This document shows, one piece after another, positions 8,480 through 17,175 of a stretch of DNA of 64,000 nt; within the stretch, counting starts at the first letter, position 1, and every line of letters begins with the position of its first letter. The notes under the pieces are model-generated. The model made no database searches, was not told the origin of the DNA, and saw nothing but the letters and a program-made list of their open reading frames with translations. The DNA comes from JAPPKS01 sp963667895 (GTDB lineage Bacteria > Poribacteria > WGA-4E > PCPOR2b), in NCBI GenBank assembly GCA_965223985.1, contig OZ245030.1, forward strand, positions 1,550,001-1,614,000, written 5' to 3'. The position numbers and the translations under genes are program-made.

Positions 8480-10414
8480 TCAGTGCCCCTCCCTGTTTTT
8501 TATTTGCGCCCATGTAGCAATGCGTTTTCCGCGGGGGTTGACAGCATACACAAAGCCGGGTCTGACCCAATCCGCCACACCCGCATCGTCCATCCATAAC
8601 CTAATTGTTTCGCTCGCAATGTCAATCAAATAGAGCCTCCCTTCCCCGTTATTTTTTATCTCTATAGGCCCGATTGATAACATGAGCTGCGTGCCATCCG
8701 GCGCCCAAACTAACCGGTTAAAAACCCAATTTGATTCTAAAAGTAATTCGCGAATGTCCGGCAAGATGAAATGACGGCTTTCAGAGGTAATGAGGTTCAT
8801 AAAGAATATTGCGTCTTCTGGCCTTTGTTGCTTTCTCGCGCTGAAAAGTAGAGTGTTTCCATCCGGCGACCACACGGGATTCTCCCACTGGCTAAGTTCT
8901 TCAGTTTTTAGATAGGTGGGTATGCCACCATCAACTCGGATTCTTACCAGACCTGCGTAACCTTCCCGCCAGGCTTCTGCCCAGGGGGCGACAAAGACCA
9001 GATGCCGACTATCCGGGGACCACGCAGGACGGCCCAAAACAGAATTGTCCAGTTTACTCGCGTTGGAATGAAAAACCCGTGTTTCGTTGCCGCCCTGCGG
9101 GTCAACGAGATATATCCCCCAACCCCGCTTATCTCCGGATCCGAACGCCAGCCATTTACCATCAGGAGACCAAGCCGGTGCGCTTTCGAATGCGCGCTGC
9201 CGATGCGTAATTTGTCGGACATTTTCCCCATTTGTGTCCATGGTGAAGACTCGGCGTCCACCATCTCGAATTGAGAGGAAGGCTATTCTGTCCCCGTCGG
9301 GCGACCAATGAGATACTATGTTCGTACCGGGCTCAAACGTCAGACGCCGCTGATTTTGACCGTCCGCATCCATCACGAAAATCGCGGAACCCCCTTCGTT
9401 CAGCCTTCGGCTAAACGCAATCTGTTTCCCGTCGGGTGACCAGCATGCACTCCCTTCTCTATCAGACGACTGCGTCAAATTTATCATGTTTTCGCCATCA
9501 GGGTCCATGACATAGATGTCCGACCACCTAGCTTCTTCGTCGATATGAACTTCTTCGAGTGAAGATGAAATGTTGACTAAAATCTTTCGACCATCTGGAC
9601 TCCAACCCAATGGATATCTGTTTTCAGCGCCTCCGGATGTTACAGCGGTGACCATCCCGTCATCAAGATTCATGGCGTAGATTTGCCATGGATTCGGCGG
9701 CAATTGAGCTAAACCGAGGTAGGCGGTTTCGCTGCGCCTCGGTGACCATGTAGGCACCATTAGCGCTTTTGCCGATTCTAGCGGCGTCAAATCTTGTTCG
9801 ACTTTTCTGACGCGGTTTCCATTATCGTCCGTGATAAACAGTTCACGCAGAGGAAATTTGCTAGGCAGCTCAAGATGGTCAACTGTATACAGGATGTGCT
9901 GACTATCGGGCGACCAACTAGGATGATTGATATAAGTTCGTAGATCAAGCGGCTGAGGAATATGCCGTATATCACGAGTCTTCATATCCATCACACACAG
10001 AATGGTTTTTTCACGCACAATCTTGAGAAACAGAAGTTGCCGCCCGTCGGGCGACCAGTCCAGATACCTGTATTCAGTATTTAAATCGTCATTTTTGGTC
10101 AATTTCTCGATTCGATTCGATGCGAGATGCAGTTTGAGGAGGTTTGATGGTCGGCCCGGTGCGTGAGAGACGAAGACGACCCTAGTGCCGTCCGGAGAAA
10201 TTGAAGGCCAACTTGCAAACCTATTCCGTGTGAGTTGAATCGGTATGCCGTCCAAGCCTTCAACTAGGAAAACTTCAGGAGTGGCGTTTCGATTCGAAAC
10301 GAAGACAATCTTATCTTCTAAACCCCACCCCGGGGCAGGACTCAGAATCAATAACACTAGCACAATTCGAGAGGTGAAGCGGAAGTTGCTGATTATCAAT
10401 CTCATAAATTTCAT
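8480..10414 (-). CDS. Exported TolB-like WD40/beta-propeller repeat protein
   Basis: 644 aa from the ATG at 10414 (MKFMRLIIS...), which gives a positively charged N-terminus followed by a hydrophobic stretch VLVLLILSPAPGWG, a Sec signal peptide; the ATG at 10477 would add 21 residues before it. The mature part is almost entirely TolB/WD40-like repeats: about ten or eleven copies of W-S-P-D-G or variants (WSPDGRQLLF, WSPDGKQIAF, WSPDGDRIAF, WAPDGTQLML), spaced about 45-60 residues, enough for two propellers. Such proteins are periplasmic and act in protein-protein or glycan contacts; no enzymatic domain is seen. No tolA, tolQ, tolR or pal gene is nearby, so this is not a classical Tol locus. 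Confidence 0.85.
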   Translation of the reverse strand: MKFMRLIISNFRFTSRIVLVLLILSPAPGWGLEDKIVFVSNRNATPEVFLVEGLDGIPIQLTRNRFASWPSISPDGTRVVFVSHAPGRPSNLLKLHLASNRIEKLTKNDDLNTEYRYLDWSPDGRQLLFLKIVREKTILCVMDMKTRDIRHIPQPLDLRTYINHPSWSPDSQHILYTVDHLELPSKFPLRELFITDDNGNRVRKVEQDLTPLESAKALMVPTWSPRRSETAYLGLAQLPPNPWQIYAMNLDDGMVTAVTSGGAENRYPLGWSPDGRKILVNISSSLEEVHIDEEARWSDIYVMDPDGENMINLTQSSDREGSACWSPDGKQIAFSRRLNEGGSAIFVMDADGQNQRRLTFEPGTNIVSHWSPDGDRIAFLSIRDGGRRVFTMDTNGENVRQITHRQRAFESAPAWSPDGKWLAFGSGDKRGWGIYLVDPQGGNETRVFHSNASKLDNSVLGRPAWSPDSRHLVFVAPWAEAWREGYAGLVRIRVDGGIPTYLKTEELSQWENPVWSPDGNTLLFSARKQQRPEDAIFFMNLITSESRHFILPDIRELLLESNWVFNRLVWAPDGTQLMLSIGPIEIKNNGEGRLYLIDIASETIRLWMDDAGVADWVRPGFVYAVNPRGKRIATWAQIKNREGH

Positions 10415-10477
10415 CGGGTTTGCCTTCAACGTTAAGCAATATAGAATCCAAAAATCGCGCCAATTGGAGAGTAACAT

Positions 10478-10966
10478 ACCACTCCGCTGGAGCGGAAGAG
10501 GGGCGTGACTGCTGTTTCTATAGACATGTCGCTCCGCTGGAGCGAAGCTCTTCTAACCGCATTATATTCGCATAGCTAACAATGTCTTGCAGTCCAACGG
10601 AGCGATCAACTGACCGGATAGAGAAAGATCGCCATCGAAGACTACCGCGCTCCCTAGTCGGACGCTTGATCGCGCCCGACCTTCCCGCTCCAGCGGAGCG
10701 GTATGTGGATATTTGCGACAAATCGCTGTTTCCAAGAAAGCACGATACGCTCTCATTGAGATGTGGGTAATAGTAAGCTTAGCGAGGGGGAGAATTCTCC
10801 GATAGAAGCAGCAACGTGGGTAAACCATCCTCTTGACCGATACAGAATTTGGCAAATTGACATTTTAGTCAGCCTTTTCGTTTCGCCTTCAAAGTGCCTT
10901 AAACTTAATTGGGGGCGGGCAAGTATGGAGAAACTACGCCATCAACATTTCGTTCAAATGAGACAA
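10478..10966. other. Intergenic region with repeated short palindromes
   Basis: No convincing gene; the small open frames here lack ribosome binding sites and family resemblance. The stretch contains several copies of the palindrome CGCTCCGCTGGAGCG or its reverse form (see the repeat entry). It separates the convergent-looking upstream end of the TolB-like gene from the 3' end of the AAA+ gene. Confidence 0.5.
10482..10700. repeat. REP-like palindromic repeat cluster (CGCTCC-GCT-GGAGCG)
   Basis: Copies: CTCCGCTGGAG at 10482-10492, CGCTCCGCTGGAGCG at 10530-10544, a degenerate GTCCAACGGAGCG near 10592, and the inverted form CGCTCCAGCGGAGCG at 10686-10700. Each good copy is a 6-bp-arm hairpin with a 3-nt loop. 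The alternation of orientations resembles bacterial REP elements. No RAYT transposase gene is visible in the window. Confidence 0.55.
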
Positions 10967-12814
10967 CTATGGTTCCAACCCAAGCTGTTGTGCGAGTTCT
11001 ATCACACGCTGATTGATCGCTGTCTTATTGATTCGATTGCCCTCAACAAAACCCTGGAATTCTGCGGGCAGTGCGGCAGGGATCATTGAACGAGAGTTTG
11101 CTTCTCGCAGGGCGAGGAGTGCTGTAAACTCATTCATCTCCGGTGAATACTCCGGCACAAAGTCGCTTGCTGCTTCAATGAGATCGGCTTCAGTAACGGC
11201 TTGCCGATTATTACGTTTCGCAATGTTGTAGCTGCGCTGCCCGATAACATAAAGGTGGCTAGCGCAAAGTTCATGTGTATACCCATCCGTACCAATCTTT
11301 CCAAAATCGATATTTTGGACAGCAATCTGGGCAACCTTGAAAAACTTCTCCAGAATATCTGCGCGTTCCGCTGGTGTGGGTGGAAGAAAGACCAATCTGT
11401 GATCGAAAAGTCCATCTCTACGGAAAATTGGGTCCATCAGATCAGGGCGATTTGATGTTCCAATCCATATCACTTTACCTTGCAGCGAGGGGTCTTCAAT
11501 GGCATTTAACAACTCAATCGGCAACGTGCTGTTCAACGGAGAAGGCTGCAAACCCGCCCGAAGTGACCAAGCCTTGTCCATGTCTAAAAATACAACAACA
11601 GGCGCAATCGCCTGAATAAAGTTGATGGCGAGCTTCAAGTTACGATCGTAAGTGCGTTCCATACCACTGGGATTGGCGAATTCTGCTCCGATTTCGCGCA
11701 TATTTTTGAGCCGCACGAACGCCATGTTTCCATTACCTGCCAGCAGTTCAGCAGCCATGGCTCTACCCGTACCGGGTGTTCCGAGAAAAAGCAGCCCGCG
11801 CGGCACACGCTGAAGGTCGCCTTCGCTCATGGCGCCGGCAATGTCTCGAATGACAGCAATCACGTGGCCCATACCGCGTACTCCACCCAGATCAGAAGAG
11901 GTGTGAAGGACTTCGACTATTCCGTGACTGAAGATTTCAACGCGATCTCGGCGATAGCTCTCAGTCAACTCACGGGTGATTGCGGTCTCGGCTTCTTCAG
12001 CACGCAGCGCAACGTCATGTATTCCAAACAGGTTTAGTCCCGCCGTATCGCGAGCAAACTGCTCCTCACTAAATCCGGGGGCAAGGGTGACCGACCTGGT
12101 TAATTGCGTGCCGGTCGGCGGGGGCGAGGGGATAGGGACATTGATGAGATATTTGATGAATTCCAACCGCTCATTGTAGTCAGGAAATGGGATTTCGATT
12201 GTCGGGATTTCGGATTGCTTCACCAGTGCCGGATGGACATCGGCAAGATTCTGCGTTACGAGCAGCACGACATTTTTTTTCATACGTATATCGAAATCAC
12301 CCGCCCATTCTTGAAACATATTGAGAAAGAGGGAGGAATCCTTATCAAGCGCTGTCAACTCAGTATTTGGAACAATCTTCTCAACAAAGTTGACGATCAG
12401 TCCAACCTTAGCACGTCCCTCATGAGCGAGAGCGTCAAGATTTTTCCACACCTCCTGACTCGGGGGGTGCTTTCCTGTTAAAAAGGTATCTTCGTTCAGT
12501 TTCCAGTGATGAATCTTTGAGTTAATTGGCGTCCGCGATCCATCATCTTGTTGTTGTTCATAGGGAAGCAATCCCAACCACTTTTGGATAGCTTTCCACT
12601 GATTGACATCGGGCCAAATGACGCCTTGTGAAGGGGTATATCCGATGACAAAATCGCAGCCTAGGGTATTCAGTTGCTCCATTAAATAAGGAAACATCGG
12701 CAAATAACCGTATACTTCATCACGGACAAGATCTTCAACATTAAAATGGAGCAAAAATTGGTGAGAAACGCCGGCATTGTATTCTGAAGCGATTCGATCC
12801 CAAAACTGAGACAT
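10967..12814 (-). CDS. AAA+ ATPase-like protein with degenerate Walker A and B motifs
   Basis: 615 aa from the ATG at 12814, preceded by GAGGGGGA; the TTG at 12829 overlaps that site. The N-terminal half (about 1-220) resembles the N-terminal domain of Ycf46-like and other stand-alone AAA proteins (LLHFNVEDLV, YLPMFPYLMEQL, CDFVIGYTPSQGV). The AAA+ module spans about 300-520. Walker A reads GTPGTGRA (345-352) where the family has GxxGxGK[TS], so both the Lys and the Ser/Thr are replaced; Walker B reads VVVFLDMDK instead of hhhhDE. Sensor-1/arginine-finger region is recognisable (IWIGTSNRPDLMD, RRDGLFDHR). It may bind nucleotide weakly or act as a non-hydrolysing scaffold. Function unknown; convergent with nothing obvious. 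Confidence 0.8.
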   Translation of the reverse strand: MSQFWDRIASEYNAGVSHQFLLHFNVEDLVRDEVYGYLPMFPYLMEQLNTLGCDFVIGYTPSQGVIWPDVNQWKAIQKWLGLLPYEQQQDDGSRTPINSKIHHWKLNEDTFLTGKHPPSQEVWKNLDALAHEGRAKVGLIVNFVEKIVPNTELTALDKDSSLFLNMFQEWAGDFDIRMKKNVVLLVTQNLADVHPALVKQSEIPTIEIPFPDYNERLEFIKYLINVPIPSPPPTGTQLTRSVTLAPGFSEEQFARDTAGLNLFGIHDVALRAEEAETAITRELTESYRRDRVEIFSHGIVEVLHTSSDLGGVRGMGHVIAVIRDIAGAMSEGDLQRVPRGLLFLGTPGTGRAMAAELLAGNGNMAFVRLKNMREIGAEFANPSGMERTYDRNLKLAINFIQAIAPVVVFLDMDKAWSLRAGLQPSPLNSTLPIELLNAIEDPSLQGKVIWIGTSNRPDLMDPIFRRDGLFDHRLVFLPPTPAERADILEKFFKVAQIAVQNIDFGKIGTDGYTHELCASHLYVIGQRSYNIAKRNNRQAVTEADLIEAASDFVPEYSPEMNEFTALLALREANSRSMIPAALPAEFQGFVEGNRINKTAINQRVIELAQQLGLEP

Positions 12815-12910
12815 TGCTGTCCCCCTCAATCTTTCCCACGGCAGATTTTGGATATTATCATAGCATGTGGAGTTATGACGTGCAAGGGCATTCTACCCAT
12901 CACAATAGTC

Positions 12911-12939
12911 TTGACATCTTCGTCGCTGCGTGAAATAAT
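12911..12939 (+). promoter_or_regulatory. Sigma-70-type promoter for the GT4 gene
   Basis: TTGACA at 12911-12916, 17-bp spacer, AATAAT at 12934-12939. It points toward the glycosyltransferase gene about 150 bp downstream. A perfect inverted repeat TTGACA-GGAT-TGTCAA (12940-12955) begins directly after the -10, where an operator would cover the transcription start. Confidence 0.45.
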
Positions 12940-12955
12940 TTGACAGGATTGTCAA
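12940..12955. promoter_or_regulatory. Candidate operator: TTGACA-GGAT-TGTCAA palindrome
   Basis: Perfect 6-bp arms with a 4-bp centre, immediately downstream of the proposed -10 box of the promoter for the GT4 gene. Position suggests repression by a dimeric protein. The regulator is not identifiable here. Confidence 0.3.
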
Positions 12956-13090
12956 TACGACTCACATTGATTTCGTCAACTCCTACTCTTCCTTCGTGTC
13001 CTTCGCTCTCTAATACATGTTATTCTGTTTGCGGGCGATGATAGATGTACGCTTGTCTCACGAGCTCTTTTGAAGCAGGGGTATTGGGTA

Positions 13091-14215
13091 TTGAAGGTTG
13101 CAATTGTTCATTACTGGCTGATTAGTATGCGCGGCGGAGAGAAAGTTGTGGAGGCACTCTGTCAGCTCTTTCCTGACGCGACTATCTTCACCCATGTATA
13201 CAACCCATCCGCTATTTCTGAGACAATCAAGAAGCATCGAATCCACACTACTTTTATCCATAAATTGCCCGGCGCAATTCGCCATTACCAATGCTATTTG
13301 CCTTTGATGCCGATCGCGCTTGAACAACTCAATCTGAAGAACTATGACTTAGTGATAAGCAGCGAGTCGGGTCCAGCTAAAGGGATTGTAATTCCACCGG
13401 AGACATTGCATGTGTGCTACTGCCATACCCCAATGCGCTATGTGTGGCCCATGTATCACGACTATCAAGAAACGGCTGGCTGGTTGAAGCGAATCTTAAT
13501 GCCGCCCGTCACTCATTACTTGCGTATGTGGGATTTGACTTCAGCTTGGCGGGTGGATCAATTTATCACGAATTCCGCTTACGTTGCAAGGCGAGTTATG
13601 AGGTATTACCGCCGCGAATCTGAAGTCATTCCGCCTCCCGTGGATACTGACGCATTTTCGCCATCTAACGTACGGGGCGACTTCTACTTAATGGTCGGCG
13701 AACTCGTTCCTTATAAGCGCGTGGACGTGGCAGTAGAGGCATTTAACAGGTTGGGGAAGCGACTGATTATCATTGGTCACGGCGGGCAATTGGAAAGGTT
13801 GAGGAAAGCAGCCGCCCCCAACATCACCTTTTTAGGACGACAACCCTTCTCAGTCCTCCGAGAGCACTATGCGAGTTGTCGAGCGTTAATCTTTCCCGGC
13901 GAGGAAGATTTCGGCATTGTTCCTGTAGAAGCTATGGCATCGGGACGCCCCGTCATCGCTTTTAAAGGGGGCGGAGCATTGGAAACGGTTGTGGATGGGG
14001 TAACCGGACTTTTCTTTGATGAACAGACGCCGGAGTCGCTTGTTGAAGCTGTTGAGCGATATGAGCTCATAGAAGCTAAGTTTTCATCGAATCGTATCGT
14101 ACAACATGCAGAGAAATTTAATCGTCAGAAATTCAAGGAAGGCATGCGGCGGGTCATTGAGCGACTGATTCAAGAGAAGAATCGTCAATTGAATATAGAT
14201 CGATCCATTTTTTAA
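13091..14215 (+). CDS. Glycosyltransferase family 4 (GT-B fold)
   Basis: 374 aa if the TTG at 13091 is used, giving the common GT4 opening (M)KVAIVHYWL; the TTG at 13070 would add seven atypical residues. Retaining GT4 enzymes transfer a sugar from a nucleotide-sugar donor to a lipid, glycan or other acceptor on the cytoplasmic face. Features: the N-terminal MRGGEKVVEAL loop, the acceptor-domain segment CYCHTPMRYVW, the start of the second Rossmann domain at YLMVGELVPYKRVD, and the E-x7-E motif in EEDFGIVPVEAMASGRPV. WbaZ-like mannosyltransferases look similar. It stands alone among unrelated genes, so it is not part of a visible polysaccharide cluster. Confidence 0.9.
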   Translation: MKVAIVHYWLISMRGGEKVVEALCQLFPDATIFTHVYNPSAISETIKKHRIHTTFIHKLPGAIRHYQCYLPLMPIALEQLNLKNYDLVISSESGPAKGIVIPPETLHVCYCHTPMRYVWPMYHDYQETAGWLKRILMPPVTHYLRMWDLTSAWRVDQFITNSAYVARRVMRYYRRESEVIPPPVDTDAFSPSNVRGDFYLMVGELVPYKRVDVAVEAFNRLGKRLIIIGHGGQLERLRKAAAPNITFLGRQPFSVLREHYASCRALIFPGEEDFGIVPVEAMASGRPVIAFKGGGALETVVDGVTGLFFDEQTPESLVEAVERYELIEAKFSSNRIVQHAEKFNRQKFKEGMRRVIERLIQEKNRQLNIDRSIF

Positions 14216-14259
14216 CGGAACAGGTCTATGACGGAAGGTAGTTTCTAATCAATCCGAAT

Positions 14260-14925
14260 ATGAAAATTCTTGGTGTTGATACTTCAACTCCCATAGGCAG
14301 TGTTGGTTTAATCGATGGCGAAGACTTTGTAGGGGAGCACAGCTTAAATATCGAACAGACCCATTCATCGCGCTTGATTCCAGCAATCGATCAGATCTTA
14401 AGCTGGGCAGACCTGACCGTTCATGAGCTTGATGCGTGCGCTGTGGGAGTGGGTCCCGGTTCATTTACAGGAGTTCGAATCGGCGTTGGCGCTGTCAAAG
14501 CACTCTGCTATGCAATTAGAAAACCGATCGTCGGTATTTCGACACTAGCAGCGATTGCCGATAACCTACGTTACACAAACGCGTTGATTTGCCCCATTAT
14601 TGATGCTCGTCGAAATGAAATATACGGTGCTATTTTTCACGGCGGAGAAAGGTTGGAGCGAAAATCTGAAGATATATGTGTTCCGATTGAAGCCTTTCTG
14701 GATCGCGTCAGTGAGCGAGCCGTGTTTGTCGGGGATGGGTTGAGGAGATATTCGAGCGCCATCCGCAGTCGTTTTGGGAAAAATGTGAGTTTTGCAGCGG
14801 CGACCTTCAACGTACCACGAGGATCAAACATCGCCCGACTTGGCTACGAGCGTATATTGAATGGGGAGTCAGACGATTACTTCTCATTGACACCCAATTA
14901 TGTTAGGGATCAACCGACTGAATAA
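14260..14925 (+). CDS. tsaB: tRNA threonylcarbamoyladenosine biosynthesis protein TsaB
   Basis: 221 aa, normal length. TsaB is the ASKHA-fold partner of TsaD and TsaE in making N6-threonylcarbamoyladenosine at position 37 of ANN-decoding tRNAs. Seen: N-terminal MKILGVDTSTPIGSVGL, EQTHSSRLIPAIDQIL, and the hallmark GVGPGSFTGVRIGV followed by GISTLAAIA. Length and the lack of the TsaD metal-binding HxxxH exclude TsaD. It lies 44 bp after the glycosyltransferase gene on the same strand, without tsaE or rimI beside it. A stable hairpin follows eight bases after the stop region. Confidence 0.92.
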   Translation: MKILGVDTSTPIGSVGLIDGEDFVGEHSLNIEQTHSSRLIPAIDQILSWADLTVHELDACAVGVGPGSFTGVRIGVGAVKALCYAIRKPIVGISTLAAIADNLRYTNALICPIIDARRNEIYGAIFHGGERLERKSEDICVPIEAFLDRVSERAVFVGDGLRRYSSAIRSRFGKNVSFAAATFNVPRGSNIARLGYERILNGESDDYFSLTPNYVRDQPTE

Positions 14926-14931
14926 GGAGGG

Positions 14932-14962
14932 CGATAGTCTTCGAAGAAGTTTAAGACTATCG
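14932..14962 (+). terminator. Hairpin after tsaB, possible terminator
   Basis: Arms CGATAGTCTT (14932-14941) and AAGACTATCG (14953-14962) pair perfectly around an 11-nt loop, just after the tsaB stop. The following bases (TCTGTTAAAA) are not a true U-tract, so intrinsic termination is uncertain. Confidence 0.4.
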
Positions 14963-15035
14963 TCTGTTAAAACACAGTTGGCAGTTAAAACGATGGCGCT
15001 CCCTGGTCGCTTGATCCTATTCCGTCGGTTGATTG

Positions 15036-15461
15036 TTACGGATTCGTTGGCGACGTACAGACTAGGACGATTAACATCTCAGTTCCTTTGTTCTCAAGAC
15101 CGTGCACGCACCAGGGCGGTAAGTAAATGAAATCGCCCGCTTTGACCTCACGAGTGTAGTGGGCAAAAGCCATCTCCCCTTTGCCTTGGAGAATGACGTA
15201 GGCTTCCTCGGGTTCGTGCGAACCCGTCGCGAGTACGGAATGCGGCGGCATGTAGAGCTGGGTGATGCCGAAATTCTGCGATGGCGCGTTGGGATTGGTG
15301 GGGTGCAGAACGCGGACAGCAGCGCCCTCGCAGGGCGGGAATTGAATTGGGATCCCCTCTTGGACGGTTACAATCATAGGGTCCGGTGACACATCGGGCT
15401 TGGGAATCTTGGGGGGTGGTGCATCTTCCTCGTATCCTTGGTAGACGGTGAACTTAGACAT
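15036..15461 (-). CDS. Cupin-domain protein
   Basis: 141 aa. A single double-stranded beta-helix with the two cupin motifs: GSHEPEEAYVILQGKGE (motif 1) and GDFIYLPPWCVHGLEN (motif 2). Metal ligands His, Glu and His are in place. The start has a strong TAGGAGG. Small one-cupin proteins act as sugar isomerases, dioxygenases or ligand-binding proteins; no specific reaction can be given. It is transcribed divergently from a ManD-like dehydratase gene across a 199-bp gap, which suggests a shared sugar-acid context (inference). A promoter for it is visible at 15546-15574. Confidence 0.85.
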   Translation of the reverse strand: MSKFTVYQGYEEDAPPPKIPKPDVSPDPMIVTVQEGIPIQFPPCEGAAVRVLHPTNPNAPSQNFGITQLYMPPHSVLATGSHEPEEAYVILQGKGEMAFAHYTREVKAGDFIYLPPWCVHGLENKGTEMLIVLVCTSPTNP

Positions 15462-15545
15462 GAGATCCTCCTAACAAATGCAGATCGAACTGCCTTGCCA
15501 ATTGTAAGTTAGTATGAGTTATCAGATTTGTTGAGTGAAATAAAA

Positions 15546-15574
15546 ACTATAGCAAAATTCTACTTCATTTACAA
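15546..15574 (-). promoter_or_regulatory. Sigma-70-type promoter for the cupin gene
   Basis: On the minus strand: TTGTAA, 17-bp spacer, TATAGT, about 85 bp upstream of the cupin start codon. Good -10, moderate -35. Confidence 0.5.
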
Positions 15575-15660
15575 CCTTAAAGTGATTCTTGACGTAGAAT
15601 TGCCAATCAACCATATCAGAAAATCGAACCATCCCACATTTGCAGAGAGGCGTGACCCAT

Positions 15661-16857
15661 ATGAAAATTACTGACGTGCGTGTTTTCGTCACCCGTCCAG
15701 CGGGACTGAACTACGTTGTCATCAAAATCTTTACCGATGAAGGGGTATATGGAGTGGGAGAGGGGTCGCTCAACGGAAGCGAAGTTATTGTTGCTCGGTA
15801 TCTCGAACACATCAAGGAGTTGCTCATCGGTCAGGACCCACACAACATCGAAGATTTGTGGCATATGATTTACCGCAGCGGTTACTGGCGGACAGGACCG
15901 GTGTTTAAAGCAGCGCTGTCTGCAATTGACTTCGCCCTGTGGGACATTAAGGGAAAAATCGCCAACTTGCCAGTTTACCAATTGTTGGGCGGTGCGTCAC
16001 GGAAGGGCGTGAAGGTTTATGGACATGCAGGCGGACGCGACGTAAAAGAGATAGAAGATAGTGTCCGCTCATTCTTGGAACGCGGCTTTAAGATTGTCCG
16101 CTGCCAGAGTGGCGACTACGGCGGTAGCGGCCGCGTCGATTATGAACCACCCATACGTGACGGTGTACCCGGCACAGCAATCTTTGAACCGGCGGGTTAC
16201 CTCCTTGAAACACCTCGAATGTTTGAGCATTTACGCAACGCACTCGGTATGGAAGTTGAGTTGTGTCACGATGTACATGAGCAGTTAACACCAACGGAAG
16301 CCGCGTGGTTGGCAAAACGACTGGAGCCGTACCGACTCTTTTTCCTTGAAGATCCGGTGATGCCAGAGGAACGCGAAGGGTTGCGGCAGATTCGGCAATC
16401 CTGTACCACGCACCTCGCTATCGGTGAGTTGTTCACTGATCGGGACGAGTGCATGTTGCTGTTTCAAGAGCGGTTGATTGACTACATCCGCATTGCTCCC
16501 CTGCACGTCGGCGGAATCACAGAGGCTCGCAAAATTATGGTGCTTGCTGAACCGTTCAGCGTTAAGTCGGCGTTTCACGGCGCAGCGGATTTGGGCCCGA
16601 TTTCACAGGCGGCGGCGGTGCATCTACAAATGGTCATTCCCAACTTCGGCGTGCAAGAGTGGACAGACTTCGGCAGCAACGAGACGCTGTGCGAGATGTT
16701 TCCAACCCCCTGCAAACTACAGGACGGTTATGCGCACCCAAGCGACGCACCGGGACTTGGAATTGACTTCAACGAAGAACTGGCGAAACAGTTCCCCTAT
16801 CAACCTACCTACATGCCCATCGTAAGACGAGCGGATGGAACCATGCATCGCTACTAA
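15661..16857 (+). CDS. Enolase-superfamily sugar-acid dehydratase, D-mannonate dehydratase (ManD/RspA)-like
   Basis: 398 aa from the ATG at 15661, preceded by GAGAGG; the TTG at 15640 is rejected. ManD-group enzymes dehydrate D-mannonate or D-gluconate to 2-keto-3-deoxy-gluconate with Mg2+. Features typical of this group: IVRCQSG in place of the usual second-strand KxK, CHDVHEQLTP with the metal Asp and catalytic His, FFLEDPVMPE and IGELFTDRDE with the metal Glu residues, the C-terminal SAFHGAADLGPIS, and the closing GLGIDFNEELA. Low-activity members of the group exist, so the true substrate is uncertain. Divergent from the cupin gene. Confidence 0.88.
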   Translation: MKITDVRVFVTRPAGLNYVVIKIFTDEGVYGVGEGSLNGSEVIVARYLEHIKELLIGQDPHNIEDLWHMIYRSGYWRTGPVFKAALSAIDFALWDIKGKIANLPVYQLLGGASRKGVKVYGHAGGRDVKEIEDSVRSFLERGFKIVRCQSGDYGGSGRVDYEPPIRDGVPGTAIFEPAGYLLETPRMFEHLRNALGMEVELCHDVHEQLTPTEAAWLAKRLEPYRLFFLEDPVMPEEREGLRQIRQSCTTHLAIGELFTDRDECMLLFQERLIDYIRIAPLHVGGITEARKIMVLAEPFSVKSAFHGAADLGPISQAAAVHLQMVIPNFGVQEWTDFGSNETLCEMFPTPCKLQDGYAHPSDAPGLGIDFNEELAKQFPYQPTYMPIVRRADGTMHRY

Positions 16858-17175
16858 AAATCGGCTCCGAGCCATCAGAGCTGTCAGTTGCCTGTCCAGC
16901 CTAGTCTCGACTTAAACTGGGAGAAGACTATTACCTTCCCAGTACCGCGCGGTGTTTGATGGGTCGGTAAATGCCCTGTGTCTTTAACGCCACTGCATGT
17001 CTCATGTGACGTATCTAAGGAAGATTGTGCTGCCCCTTTCAGAGCATTAGCGCGGCAATAAAATCGGCGCTACTTTCAGTTAACCCGCAACTGTTCATGC
17101 AATGCATCCCATTTCATGGAACAATATATATTTTAGCGTGTGCTACCTCCCAAACAGATAAGGAGGTAACAGAAG
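16858..17175. other. Intergenic region, no gene seen
   Basis: 318 bp between the ManD-like gene and the HtrA-like gene. No open frame with a ribosome binding site, no tRNA and no hairpin-plus-U-tract terminator. An AT-rich stretch near 17125 precedes the strong AAGGAGG site of the next gene but no convincing -35 box is seen. Confidence 0.5.

Noticed and set aside
14900..15130. Open frame overlapping the tsaB end
   Set aside because: Overlaps tsaB in another frame, spans the hairpin, and has no domain.
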